In this document: piece after piece, positions 1-9,194 of the stretch | Layout: each line of letters opens with the position of its first letter | How positions within the stretch are numbered: the first letter of the stretch is position 1 | Source: an uncultured Bacilli bacterium | GTDB taxonomy: Bacteria > Bacillota_I > Bacilli_A > RF39 > UBA660 | Assembly: GCA_934162285.1 (NCBI GenBank) | Contig: CAKPHY010000005.1 | Span: forward strand, 1-64,000 | Reading direction: 5' to 3' | DNA length: 64,000 nt | The notes under the pieces: generated by a model | Database searches by the model: none | What the model was told of the DNA's origin: nothing | What the model saw: the letters and a program-made list of their open reading frames with translations, nothing else | Made by a program: the position numbers and the translations under genes

Positions 1-165
1 TACATTTATTCTAGTTGGTGTTAAAGTAATTTGATTAACTTTATAATTTCCACTACCATTACCACATCTACGCAATAATAAAAATATGATCACTGCTAAT
101 AATATAACAGCAAGTATTATTAAAATGATCCTTTTCGAAGAATTATTATTATCTTCTACATTCAT
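1..165 (-). CDS. Partial membrane-anchored protein (N-terminal 55 aa)
   Basis: The open frame runs off the left edge. It starts with ATG at 165, preceded by AGGAGTG at suitable spacing. An Asn/Ser-rich cytoplasmic tip (about residues 1-12) is followed by one hydrophobic helix (about 13-32), two Arg residues and then an extracellular start ending in LTPTRINV. This beginning resembles the first strand of a bacterial Ig-like domain, but too little is visible to assign a family. N-in/C-out topology is inferred. Confidence 0.6.
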   Translation of the reverse strand, partial: MNVEDNNNSSKRIILIILAVILLAVIIFLLLRRCGNGSGNYKVNQITLTPTRINV

Positions 166-287
166 AATATACACTCCTATTCTATAAATACATTATAATG
201 TTTTTATTATATATACAAGTCTATATTAACACAATGATAATATTAAGTTTGCCAACTAAACAAAGTGTTTATAATTTTAATTAAATT

Positions 288-321
288 AAAAATCAAAGAT
301 CTTTTATTAATCTTTGATTTT
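288..321 (-). terminator. Rho-independent terminator overlapping the stop of the HD-domain gene
   Basis: An inverted repeat of about 11 bp (arms 288-299 and 311-321) overlaps the stop codon at 307-309. On the minus strand a U-rich tail follows. Its TCAAAG core recurs in terminators of the surface-gene array. Confidence 0.75.
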
Positions 322-1752
322 AGTTTTACTTTTAAATTTAAAAACCCCATTTTCATAAGAATATAAAATATTTCTTGAATTTAAAATACTTTCAATTATT
401 TCTAATAATGTTAATTCATCTTTTTTAAAATATAACTTTAAACAATCATTAATAATAGAAGCTAATTCTATATTAATACTATTTACAATTTGATCACATT
501 TTAAAAAGAAAGATTCACAATTTTGTTTTTGGTAAAAACGATCTTTTTCTTCAAATAAAGAAACATTTTCTAAATAAATTTTTTTCAAATTTTCTATTTT
601 TGTTATATCTGGAAAATACTTAAATTTTACTCTTAAAGAATGCAAATAAAAATCAATATTATTAACTAAACTATCATAATTATTAGATCCATTTAAATAA
701 GTCAAATCCTTAATATTTTTATTTAATAATTCCTTAGGAATAATTATTTCTTGTAATGCTTCAACCGGAATTTCATAAAAAGCAAAAGCTTCATCAGTAT
801 AAAGTTCTGAATCAATCGGTAAACCTTCACTTAAAGCAACCGATTTTTTAGTTTCACCTTTTTTTAAATAAGAAATAATCGCTTTAAAACTAATTCCCGT
901 ATCAATAAATTTTTCTTTAGATTCACCATTACCTAATGAAACAGAAATCCAAAGATCATTATTATTACCATAGAAATTACGTCCACTAAAAACGCCTTTT
1001 TTCTTTTTAGCATACCCTGATAATATTCCATGTTCTAAAATACTAATTAAAGCAAAAAAGTTAAAACCAATACCATGATATACTTCAAAATATTTTTCAC
1101 TTTTTAAAGCCTCTTTTTTAAATAAATCCATATGGTATTCACTTATAAAATCACGATAATATTCATTAACTTTATAAGCAAATTCTACTAAATCTTTAGA
1201 ATAAGGCAAACGTAAAAAAGCTGTTTTTAAAGCTGAAGATGCCGTCTTACGAAATCTTGTCCGATCTAAAGCATCAGCATCTTTTAAAATGTTATAAAGT
1301 TTTCTAAAACTAATAACATCTTCAATTTCATAATCTTTAACAATTTGATCAAACTTATTATCACTTAAAGAATGAGAATCACATAAACACTTTAAAATAT
1401 TTAAATTGGAAGTTTTTTGATAAATTTCTTTTTTACCAACAATTTTACCAATTTTAATAGCTGATGAATAACCATGAATAGTATCTTCATTATCGTCACC
1501 ACGACCACAATCATGATAGGTAGCAGCATCAATTAATATTTCTTTTTCTAACTCATTTAAATCTAAACTTTTAGCAATAACAAGTGCGAATAATAAAACT
1601 TTTTCTGAGTGATATAAACCATGAAAATGTGATGAATATAAATAATTTTTTTGAATATTTTTAACAACTACTTTTAAGTATTTTAAATCATCAGCATGCA
1701 AATAATCATTAATTAATCCACTATCTAATAAACTATTTAAAATATTTTCCAT
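307..1752 (-). CDS. HD-domain protein with possible ADP-ribosyltransferase-like C-terminal region
   Basis: This is a 481-aa soluble protein. The first ~210 residues resemble an HD phosphohydrolase: H48 in HGLYHSE, the H80-D81 pair in TYHDCGRG, H93, and a later LKDADALD segment at about 155-162 that would supply the last metal ligand. Residues ~221-350 begin VYHGIGFNFFALISILEHGI, which looks like the His-Gly strand plus helix opening many ADP-ribosyltransferase folds, and include an acidic DEAFAF segment near 319. That second assignment is by eye only. Its 5' end overlaps the 3' end of the next gene upstream by 20 bp, so the two are probably co-expressed. Exact substrate and role are unknown. 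Confidence 0.55.
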   Translation of the reverse strand: MENILNSLLDSGLINDYLHADDLKYLKVVVKNIQKNYLYSSHFHGLYHSEKVLLFALVIAKSLDLNELEKEILIDAATYHDCGRGDDNEDTIHGYSSAIKIGKIVGKKEIYQKTSNLNILKCLCDSHSLSDNKFDQIVKDYEIEDVISFRKLYNILKDADALDRTRFRKTASSALKTAFLRLPYSKDLVEFAYKVNEYYRDFISEYHMDLFKKEALKSEKYFEVYHGIGFNFFALISILEHGILSGYAKKKKGVFSGRNFYGNNNDLWISVSLGNGESKEKFIDTGISFKAIISYLKKGETKKSVALSEGLPIDSELYTDEAFAFYEIPVEALQEIIIPKELLNKNIKDLTYLNGSNNYDSLVNNIDFYLHSLRVKFKYFPDITKIENLKKIYLENVSLFEEKDRFYQKQNCESFFLKCDQIVNSINIELASIINDCLKLYFKKDELTLLEIIESILNSRNILYSYENGVFKFKSKTKIKD

Positions 1753-2908
1753 TCTTATAATTCCTATCTTCTAAATATTCTTGAGCTGGCAATCTATATA
1801 AAGCACTTATAGCTTCTAAATCAAGTCCAAAAAACTTAATTTCTTGATTATGGCTATCTTTTTCAGGATCACAATAAAATACTGAATCGTAAGTTCTTAC
1901 TTTCAATATAGAATGTAATGAATCATTATTTAAACAAACAATTAAGTTTGCTTTAATTCCTAACAAATCAAGTAAATAAATAGCCATATTAACATAACCT
2001 TCACAAACAACACTATGACGTTTTAAAGCACATAAAGAAGAATTAATATAAGCCATTCTTCTTAAAATATATTCTTTTTTAGGACTACTCTCTTTTAATA
2101 CTTTTTCATAATTTAAATCCCGAAATTTTAAAGAATCATGATCATAACTAACATGAGAAATAATATAACGATAAACAAGATAAGTTTGTTCATATTGATC
2201 TTTTCCTTCTAAAGGAATCATTTTTAAAATTTCTTTAGCTAATTTATAACATTCATTCATTTGATCAAGAGTTAATAAATAAATTTCATCATAAAAATGA
2301 ATTTTTTCAGAAAATTTAATATTTGATAAATTAGACATTAAACAATCACTTAAATATTTATTAATACCAGTTTCTTTAAATAAAGAATTAAAGATTAAAT
2401 TACTTAAAATATTAACAGCTGTATCTTTAGTATTATCAATATATTCTTTAACATCACCAATATATTTAACAGGACAAGAATTAATTACTACTTTTTCTAA
2501 TTTTTTTAATTTACTTAAACCAACAATAGTTGTTAAATCACTATTATTAATTAAAATTAAATTTTTTAAATTTTCCATATTAGTTAAATCTAAAGTATGA
2601 ATATTACAATCATTAGCTATAACTAATTCTTCTAATGATAATTTTTTTAAAAAAGAAAAATTTTTAATATTATTACCTTTTTTATATTCAAAAGAATCAG
2701 GATTAACCCCAATAAGTTTTAAACACTTTAAATTACTTAAACATTCAATAGAGTCTAAATCATCAACATTTTTAAGTGTAAGTTCTGTAATACTAGCAAG
2801 TTCTTCTTTAGTAAAATACGAATTAAAACCAAAAAAACCATTTCTTTTATTTTTTTTAATCAATTCTTCTAAAATAATAACAGCAAGAATAGAATTCTTT
2901 ATATACAT
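1733..2908 (-). CDS. LRR plus transglutaminase-like (papain-fold) protein
   Basis: The start was set at 2908 (391 aa) because a GGGGGA ribosome site lies just upstream. An ATG further upstream lies inside a terminator hairpin. After a short N-terminal hydrophobic stretch (about 6-16), residues ~35-160 form irregular leucine-rich repeats (LTELTLK / LKCLKLI / LEELVIA / LKNLILI patterns). The C-terminal half carries a transglutaminase-like triad: C302 in SVVCEGY, H332 in LHSILKV, D347 in FYCDPEKD. No clear signal peptide is seen, so it may be cytoplasmic. It sits directly behind the MMPL gene's terminator and overlaps the HD-domain gene, suggesting a two-gene unit. Function is unknown; it could be a protease, deamidase or structural papain-fold protein. 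Confidence 0.6.
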   Translation of the reverse strand: MYIKNSILAVIILEELIKKNKRNGFFGFNSYFTKEELASITELTLKNVDDLDSIECLSNLKCLKLIGVNPDSFEYKKGNNIKNFSFLKKLSLEELVIANDCNIHTLDLTNMENLKNLILINNSDLTTIVGLSKLKKLEKVVINSCPVKYIGDVKEYIDNTKDTAVNILSNLIFNSLFKETGINKYLSDCLMSNLSNIKFSEKIHFYDEIYLLTLDQMNECYKLAKEILKMIPLEGKDQYEQTYLVYRYIISHVSYDHDSLKFRDLNYEKVLKESSPKKEYILRRMAYINSSLCALKRHSVVCEGYVNMAIYLLDLLGIKANLIVCLNNDSLHSILKVRTYDSVFYCDPEKDSHNQEIKFFGLDLEAISALYRLPAQEYLEDRNYKNGKYFK

Positions 2909-2920
2909 ATTTTCCCCCAT

Positions 2921-2948
2921 AAAAAAAGATATTATTTTTGATAATATC
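2921..2948 (-). terminator. Rho-independent terminator after the MMPL-type gene
   Basis: An 8-bp stem (arms 2928-2935 and 2941-2948, loop 2936-2940) is followed on the minus strand by seven U (2927 to 2921). The ribosome site of the next gene begins right after the U-run, so that gene is reached by readthrough or by a promoter inside the MMPL gene. Confidence 0.8.
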
Positions 2949-2957
2949 ATTTTTTTA

Positions 2958-5900
2958 TTATTTTATCAAGTTTTTTAAACGATCTAGAAAACTTGTTGTT
3001 TTAGTAATTTCATTAGTTACTTTTTTTACTTCAGGAACTTTTAAACTAGCTGTTGTATAAATAAACTTAGTTTCACTATCATTAATAGTACTCTTAGAAT
3101 TAACAGTTTTATATTCTTCACCTAATTCAATTAATTTTTTAAAACGCATTGAAGTAGGCTTTATTAAAGAAACAACATTCTTAATACCTTCTTCATTAAA
3201 TTTAGTTATACCAGTTGCAAGTTCATTTAAACCAGCATCTAATGTTGAAACATTTTTATATAAGTCATTTAAAGAAGAACTTGTTTCTGTTAAAGCATTA
3301 TAAGCGACTTCACGAGCAACACTTCCGGATATTGATTTAGCTGTTTCTAAAGCACTTTCTAAAGCAACATTTGCAGTAACATCTTTTACAACTTTAGTAC
3401 TAACAATTTCACTTGTTTTACTATTAGTTTCTTCTAAAGCTTTTTTAAGTAAAGCAAAGTTTTGATCAGATGCAATTACACCACAATCAGTCATATTTCC
3501 CATTTGACAACTAACGTAAGCTTCATACTCATTATTATTTTTTAAATAAGTAACTAAGTAAGGTAAGACATTAGCTTCAATTTGTTTTTTTACTTCACTA
3601 TTATCAGCTTTAGTAATTTCTTCTAATACTTTATTAACTAAAGCATTTTTATAATCATCAGTAAAACGTGATTTAACAGCACTAGTAACAGTTCCTTCTA
3701 ATACTTTAATTTCTTCATCACTTAAAACATCATTTTTAGATGTATTATTTAATTCATCAATTTTAGCTTTTAAACCATTTTTTAATTGAGTTGATCCATT
3801 ACTTAAAAGAGCAGCACTTGAATCAATTTTATTCATATTAGTTTGTAACGTATTAGTTTTAGCAACTAATTTATCTAATTCATCAAAAACTTTTAAATCT
3901 TTAGAATCAATTATTTTAGATGTAATTACATTATAAGCAGATCCTACTTCAAAAGATGTAGTTTCTAAAGTAATTTTGATACTATTTAAACTCTTTAAAT
4001 CATTCATTTTTAGACTTTTATCTAAACCAGGAGCAGCTAAAGCAACAACAATATTCTTTTTACCATTAGAAATTACTTTTCCATTAGTAACTTGAACATT
4101 ACTTGTTTTAGTACTATCAAAAGTAGTTCCGTAAGTAATAACAAAAGGTGTATACATTATTTCATTTTTACCATTTATTAAAACAGTATGTTTTAAATTA
4201 TTAGAATAATCAATATTAATTTCTACTTTTCCACTTTTACCAATTAAATCTTTAGCTTGAATTTCTTCACCATTTAATTTATAAGTTATTTTAACAGAAA
4301 CAGGCAATTCATTAGTAAAAGTTCCTTGATAGAAAATATCTTTTCCACTTGTTTTAAAGAAAATATTGTTGTTTTTAATTTCAAATTTTTCATTACCATT
4401 TATATTAATAATATCTTTTAATTCTGTAAAATCATTTAATTCTAATAAAGCATCCTTATTTATTAAATGTTCATTAACAGTAATATTTTTAAACTCACCA
4501 TTAGAATCAAGTGTTGCATAAACAGTTTCATCTTTACTTAAAGCATTTATATTAAATGGTAATAATAAAGTTATTAATAATAAAGCAATTTTTTGCATAT
4601 TTTTTTCCTTTCTATAAGTCGTTTTTAAAATTAATTTATCAAATAGCAATAATATAGCTGGCAATACAGTTATAACAACAAAGCAACTAATTAAAGCACC
4701 ACGCGAAATTAATTTACAAAGTGAACCAACCATTTCTAACTTGGAATAAGCACCAACACCAGCCGTTGCTGCAAAGAAGCATAAACCACTTACTAAAACC
4801 GATTTACCGTTGTTATTTAAGGTTTCAACCATAGCTTTTTCTTTGGAAATTCCCGAATTACGTAATTTTAAATAATTAGTAGTTAAAAGAATAGCATAGT
4901 CAACGGTTGCACCTAATTGAATTGTTCCAAGAACGATTGGAGCAACAAATGGTAAAGTAGCACCAGCAAAATAAGAAACACCCATATTCATAAAAATAGC
5001 ACTTTCAATCGTGATAATTAGTAAGATTGGTAAAGAAACACTTTTTAAAACAAATATTAAAATTACCAAAATAGAAATAATTGAATAAGTATTAACATTG
5101 TTAAAGTCATTATCACTAGTTGTAACTAAATCTTTCATTAAAGGTCCTTCACCAGCTACAATAGCATTTTCATCATATTTTTTAACAATTTTATTTACTT
5201 CATCAATTTGACTATTTAATTCATCACTAGCTATTTCATATAATGAATTTAGTAATATTAATTGATACTCATCATTTTTAAACAAACTAGAAATTTTAGT
5301 CGGAAGCATATTTTCAGTAATACCATATTGTTTTAATTCAGAAAATGATAAAACAAAATCAACACCATCTAATTCTTTAAGCGATGCAATCATTTCATTA
5401 ACATCGTCAGCTTTTAAAGATTGATCAATTAAGATCATTTCTGGACTAACAATATTATATTTTTCTTTTAGTTCATTATTAGCACTTATACTTTCTAAAG
5501 TATCAGGTAATGATTTATCAATTTTATAATAAACAGGAACATTTTTATAAGCTAAATATGCTGGAACTAAAACAATTAAAAATATTATAAAAATTATTTT
5601 ATTTTTCTTTACAATAAAATTATTGATTTTATTAAAATTCAAATTTAGACTTTTATGTCTTGTTTTTTCAATACCTTTATCAAATACAAGTAATAAACTT
5701 GGAAATAAAGTTACAACACTTAAAACACCTAATAAAACACCTTTAGCCATGACAATTCCTAAATCTTTTCCTAAAGTCAAATCCATTAAACATAAAACTA
5801 AAAAGCCAGCAATTGTTGTTAAAGAACTACCTAAAACTGAAGTAAATGTTTCGCATGTTGCTAACTCCATTGCTTCCATCTTGGGCATATTTTCTTTTTT

Positions 5901-6656
5901 AGATTCATAGTTGTGATATAAAAATATTGAAAAGTCTGTTGTAACACCAAGTTGTAAAACAGCTACTAAAGCTTTCGTAATATAAGATATTTCACCTAAG
6001 AAAATATTAGTACCTAAGTTAAATAAAATAGCACATCCAATATTTAAAAGTAATAAAACTGGGACTAAATAAGAATCTAAAGATAATTCTAAAACTAATA
6101 AACATAAAATAACAGCTATTACGATATAGATCATTATTTCTTTATCAGATAATTCCATAGTATCAAATACCATAGAACTCATACCACTTAACTTAAGTTT
6201 AGAAATTTTCATATTTCTTATTTCTTTAACTGCTGATATCGTTTTTTCATCACTTGTTCCATTTTCAAAAGTAATGAAAATTAAATCACTATTTTCTTTA
6301 GATAAATGATCTTTTAACTCATCAGGTAATATATCTTTAGGTATATTAGTACCTAAAGCATCATAAAGTGAAATCGCTTCACTTACCCCATCAACAGCTT
6401 TAATTCTTTCCTCCAGCTCCAATATATCTTTACTAGACATATCTTTAGCTAAAGCAATTGAATAAGCTCCAATTTTGAAATCATTGGTTAAAATTTTTTC
6501 TCCTTTTATTGTTTCAATATCTTCTGGTAAATAAACTAAAATATCATAATTTATTTTAGTTAAATTCATGCCAATAAAAGATAAAACTAATAAAATACTT
6601 GAAACAATAAGAATTAAATTTTTATTTTTACAGATCTTATTCGCGATCTTTTTCAT
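2958..6656 (-). CDS. MMPL/RND-type exporter fused in frame to a secreted YhgE-like domain
   Basis: The start at 6656 follows AGGAGG; the upstream in-frame ATG at 6674 precedes that site, so it is not used. The product is 1232 aa. Residues ~1-685 have the MMPL plan: TM near 15-33, a large extracytoplasmic loop, a bundle of about five TM segments, then the same order again. The rest is hydrophilic and begins with signal-peptide-like MQKIALLLITLLLPFNINA at Met687, followed by beta-rich and coiled-coil segments typical of YhgE/Pip-like proteins beside such exporters. Met687 has its own ribosome site, so two products are possible. A TetR gene is divergent. The family exports lipids or amphiphiles; the substrate here is unknown. 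Confidence 0.8.
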   Translation of the reverse strand: MKKIANKICKNKNLILIVSSILLVLSFIGMNLTKINYDILVYLPEDIETIKGEKILTNDFKIGAYSIALAKDMSSKDILELEERIKAVDGVSEAISLYDALGTNIPKDILPDELKDHLSKENSDLIFITFENGTSDEKTISAVKEIRNMKISKLKLSGMSSMVFDTMELSDKEIMIYIVIAVILCLLVLELSLDSYLVPVLLLLNIGCAILFNLGTNIFLGEISYITKALVAVLQLGVTTDFSIFLYHNYESKKENMPKMEAMELATCETFTSVLGSSLTTIAGFLVLCLMDLTLGKDLGIVMAKGVLLGVLSVVTLFPSLLLVFDKGIEKTRHKSLNLNFNKINNFIVKKNKIIFIIFLIVLVPAYLAYKNVPVYYKIDKSLPDTLESISANNELKEKYNIVSPEMILIDQSLKADDVNEMIASLKELDGVDFVLSFSELKQYGITENMLPTKISSLFKNDEYQLILLNSLYEIASDELNSQIDEVNKIVKKYDENAIVAGEGPLMKDLVTTSDNDFNNVNTYSIISILVILIFVLKSVSLPILLIITIESAIFMNMGVSYFAGATLPFVAPIVLGTIQLGATVDYAILLTTNYLKLRNSGISKEKAMVETLNNNGKSVLVSGLCFFAATAGVGAYSKLEMVGSLCKLISRGALISCFVVITVLPAILLLFDKLILKTTYRKEKNMQKIALLLITLLLPFNINALSKDETVYATLDSNGEFKNITVNEHLINKDALLELNDFTELKDIININGNEKFEIKNNNIFFKTSGKDIFYQGTFTNELPVSVKITYKLNGEEIQAKDLIGKSGKVEINIDYSNNLKHTVLINGKNEIMYTPFVITYGTTFDSTKTSNVQVTNGKVISNGKKNIVVALAAPGLDKSLKMNDLKSLNSIKITLETTSFEVGSAYNVITSKIIDSKDLKVFDELDKLVAKTNTLQTNMNKIDSSAALLSNGSTQLKNGLKAKIDELNNTSKNDVLSDEEIKVLEGTVTSAVKSRFTDDYKNALVNKVLEEITKADNSEVKKQIEANVLPYLVTYLKNNNEYEAYVSCQMGNMTDCGVIASDQNFALLKKALEETNSKTSEIVSTKVVKDVTANVALESALETAKSISGSVAREVAYNALTETSSSLNDLYKNVSTLDAGLNELATGITKFNEEGIKNVVSLIKPTSMRFKKLIELGEEYKTVNSKSTINDSETKFIYTTASLKVPEVKKVTNEITKTTSFLDRLKNLIK
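4596..4611 (-). promoter_or_regulatory. Internal ribosome binding site and start codon inside the MMPL ORF
   Basis: On the minus strand AAAGGA (4611-4606) lies 7 nt before ATG at 4598. This would start a 546-aa protein (2958..4598) with an N-terminal signal peptide. The upstream reading frame passes through without a stop. Both a fusion protein and a separately translated secreted protein are possible from one mRNA. Confidence 0.55.
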
Positions 6657-6685
6657 ATTCTCCTCCTCTTTCATTTAAACATTTT

Positions 6686-6711
6686 ATTATATTTTAAAAA
6701 AAATTCTACAA
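6686..6711 (-). promoter_or_regulatory. Possible promoter of the MMPL-type gene
   Basis: TATAAT (6691-6686) lies about 20 nt before the AGGAGG site at 6662-6667. The only upstream match, TTGTAG at 6711-6706, has a short 14-nt spacer, so the -35 assignment is weak. An imperfect palindrome starting ATTA and ending TAAT near 6758-6776 in the same intergenic region could be a TetR operator. Confidence 0.3.
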
Positions 6712-6823
6712 GCATATCTTTATTATTGTTTTTTATCCAACACTTTTATAATTATGTATTATCATGTAGTAATAATATTTACTTTTTTATTTTTAAAAGT
6801 ATAATTATTGGTGAGGTGAAATC

Positions 6824-7384
6824 TTGAAAAACACAACTGATTTAAGAGTTATTAAAACTAAAAACTTAATTTATTCTACCCTTATTGAATTAATGAAAGA
6901 AAAAAGTTTTGAAGAAATTAAGGTTTCAGACATCTGTGAAAAAGCTTTAATAAATAGATCAACTTTTTATGCTCATTATGAAGATAAATATGAATTATTA
7001 GTAGAGTTTTTAAATGATTTAAAAGAAGAATTTAAAAATCAACTTGATAAAAATAGCAAGAATTTAAATAATCGTGAATATTATATTGAATTAATTAAAC
7101 TATTTTTAGAACATGTTGAAAGTAAAAAAGAAATTTATAATTCTATTTTAATTAATAACCGAAATAGCATTATGATGGATATTATTTTAAGTGTTGTTAA
7201 CAATGAATTATTGACAAGAATTAATAATGAACAAAGAAATGCTAAAGTACCTAATGAAATCATTGCTAAATTTTACTTAGGTGGTGTTATTTATATGGGA
7301 ATTACTTGGTTAAATGATAGTAGTAAATATACTAAAGAAGAAATGATAGAATATTTAAGTGTTTTAATTCCTGACAATTTTTAA
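6824..7384 (+). CDS. TetR/AcrR-family transcriptional regulator
   Basis: This 186-aa protein uses a TTG start at 6824 behind GAGGTG. The N-terminal helix-turn-helix is typical of TetR: IYSTLIELM, FEEIKVSDICEKA, then INRSTFYAHYEDKYELL (about residues 15-60). The rest is an all-helical ligand or dimer domain that resembles the TetR_C-type tail common in Bacillota. It is divergent from the MMPL exporter with a 149-bp gap, the usual arrangement for a repressor of an efflux system. The ligand is unknown. Control of the exporter is inferred from position only. Confidence 0.9.
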   Translation: MKNTTDLRVIKTKNLIYSTLIELMKEKSFEEIKVSDICEKALINRSTFYAHYEDKYELLVEFLNDLKEEFKNQLDKNSKNLNNREYYIELIKLFLEHVESKKEIYNSILINNRNSIMMDIILSVVNNELLTRINNEQRNAKVPNEIIAKFYLGGVIYMGITWLNDSSKYTKEEMIEYLSVLIPDNF

Positions 7385-7392
7385 GTCAACCA

Positions 7393-7421
7393 AAAAGATC
7401 AAAGGAAAACTTTGATCTTTT
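7393..7421. terminator. Bidirectional terminator between tetR and the surface-protein array
   Basis: A perfect 12-bp stem (arms 7393-7404 and 7410-7421, loop GAAAA) is rich in A on the left and T on the right. It can end transcription from the converging tetR (+) and surface gene (-). The right half recurs almost identically at 9663-9684. Confidence 0.8.
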
Positions 7422-7442
7422 ATAATACTTAAATTTATTTTA

Positions 7443-9065
7443 CTAATCATCAGTATCATTATGCGGTTCTTGAGGTACAACACACCAATTAAATTTAATT
7501 GCAGAATCAGTTAAAGAAGAATTAGTATTGATGATTTTGTTTATAGTTGGTTCAGTACTATTAAAGCAACAACGATAATAACAATCAAACATTTTTGAAC
7601 CTCTATATATAGCTGCATTTGATAACTCCCAATTACTTACATTAAGAGTAGTAAAAGAAACTCCACTGAACATATTAGTAACATCAGTTACTTTAGATAC
7701 ATTCCATTTTGATAAATCAACAGTTGTTCCTAAATCTAAATAATAAAACATTTCTCGCATATCAGTTACTTTAGAAACATTTAAATCACTTAAGCCATTT
7801 ATAGCAGGTTTAGAACTTTCCGAAAAAGGACTACTATAAAATCTAAGGAATTTTTTGTCAGTTTCAGGAAGAAATACTTCAGAAGACGCAGAAGAAATTA
7901 CTCTTTCTTCTTTTCTAAACATACCTGACATATTAGTTACATTTGAGGTATCAAGATTTTTTAAATTAATAGTCCATGCCGTTGAAACAAACATATTAGA
8001 CATATTAGTTACTGTTTTAGCATTGACATTACTATTAAATGAAATAGAATCAGCATAGAAATTTGCAAATAAATTACTTGAATCACTTGGTAAATTAATT
8101 ATTGTTTTAGTATCTTCTGTTGCTATTAATAAATCATAATTACTACCACTTTTTACAATATATGCTTTAACTGAGCCATCTTTTGCAAGTGACCAATCTT
8201 CACTCTTAACAACACCAATAGTTGGTTTTGTTGCTCCTACTACTATTTTATTAATTGGATATTTAATTTTAACTAAGGCAGCCGAAATATCACTACTAAC
8301 ACAATTTCGACCGTGATCTGTACATGTAAGTCCAATAAGTTTTTCATTATCTGCTGCTGTTCTTGGGCTAATATAAGTACTTATTAGTTGCCATTTAGCT
8401 TTTAAAGTCATATTTTCTTTTACTTCAGAATTAAAGTCATAGGCTTTATCTTCTAAATACCAACCTAAGAATTTATAACCACTTTTTGTTGGATCTTCTG
8501 GTTTAGCAATTTTGCCACCTTTTACAGTTCCACTTGCTACTTTAGATCCCCCATTACTATCAAAATATACGGAATAAACATCTACATATGTTGCTAGTAA
8601 TGTTATATCTTCGGTTATTGGTGTTTCAAAATCAAAAGCAACACCATTTAATGTCCACATCTTAAATGTGTGACCTGTTTTCTTTGGATCAATTGGTCTT
8701 GTTACTTTCTCGCCTTTCTTTACAGAAATTGGTTCAATAGTATTTCCTCCAACTGTTTCAAAGCTTACTTTAACATAATCATCTTTTTCCCATTTAGCTA
8801 CTAAAGTCATATTATATTTTACTACTTTAGTAAAGTCATAAAGTTCATTCCCTTCATACCATCCTAGAAAAATATAATCTTTTCTCTTAGGATCGCTTGG
8901 TTCATAAACTCTATTTCCTCTTTTCACAAGTTGTTCAAACTTTGGTTCCCCATTTTGCATATCAAATGTTACAACATATTTTTGATTATTTAAAGCCAAA
9001 ACAATCACGATAACAATTAATATTGCAACTATTGCTCCTATTACGTAAGCAATTTTCTTTTTCAT
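7443..9065 (-). CDS. Surface protein: three InlB B-repeats plus BspA-like DUF285 region
   Basis: This 540-aa protein has a short Lys-rich start and one hydrophobic helix (about 5-25), likely an uncleaved N-terminal anchor with the rest outside. Residues ~29-92, ~97-160 and ~163-225 are InlB B-type repeats with the VTFD..GG / GYxFLGWY / NMTLxAKW signature. A linker with two Cys leads to DUF285-type repeats from about 330 (TVTNMSNMF, TSNVTNMSGMF, VSKVTDMREMF), as in BspA-like adhesins. It is a paralogue of the gene at 9699 and shares its 5' end with two other genes here. An extended -10 lies at 9093-9098 and the ribosome site is AAGGGAG. Adhesion or host binding is inferred from the family. Confidence 0.85.
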   Translation of the reverse strand: MKKKIAYVIGAIVAILIVIVIVLALNNQKYVVTFDMQNGEPKFEQLVKRGNRVYEPSDPKRKDYIFLGWYEGNELYDFTKVVKYNMTLVAKWEKDDYVKVSFETVGGNTIEPISVKKGEKVTRPIDPKKTGHTFKMWTLNGVAFDFETPITEDITLLATYVDVYSVYFDSNGGSKVASGTVKGGKIAKPEDPTKSGYKFLGWYLEDKAYDFNSEVKENMTLKAKWQLISTYISPRTAADNEKLIGLTCTDHGRNCVSSDISAALVKIKYPINKIVVGATKPTIGVVKSEDWSLAKDGSVKAYIVKSGSNYDLLIATEDTKTIINLPSDSSNLFANFYADSISFNSNVNAKTVTNMSNMFVSTAWTINLKNLDTSNVTNMSGMFRKEERVISSASSEVFLPETDKKFLRFYSSPFSESSKPAINGLSDLNVSKVTDMREMFYYLDLGTTVDLSKWNVSKVTDVTNMFSGVSFTTLNVSNWELSNAAIYRGSKMFDCYYRCCFNSTEPTINKIINTNSSLTDSAIKFNWCVVPQEPHNDTDD

Positions 9066-9079
9066 TCTTTTTTCTCCCT
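8930..9079 (-). repeat. Array 5'-end repeat, copy 1 (diverged)
   Basis: A 150-bp segment covers the ribosome site, start and first ~45 codons of the surface gene. It is nearly the same as 11153-11302 and 15201-15350, with about half a dozen base differences. Confidence 0.8.
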
Positions 9080-9092
9080 TCTTATATTTATT

Positions 9093-9101
9093 ATTATACC
9101 A
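9093..9101 (-). promoter_or_regulatory. Extended -10 promoter of surface gene 7443-9065
   Basis: On the minus strand TGG precedes TATAAT (9098-9093), giving the TG-N-TATAAT form. The predicted RNA start is near 9086, about 21 nt before ATG. No convincing -35 is seen, which fits an extended -10 promoter. The paralogue has the same arrangement at 11316-11324. Confidence 0.5.
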
Positions 9102-9194
9102 TTATTATGTATATATAATCTACATTAAGTAATTGTTAATTTACATATTTACATAAAAAAGATCAAAGTTTCTCTTTAAACTTGTCAATAAAAA

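Noticed and set aside
5623..5910. Plus-strand frame inside the MMPL gene
   Set aside because: Antisense shadow of a strongly conserved membrane protein, no ribosome site, no recognisable domain. The same applies to the other plus-strand frames inside minus-strand genes.
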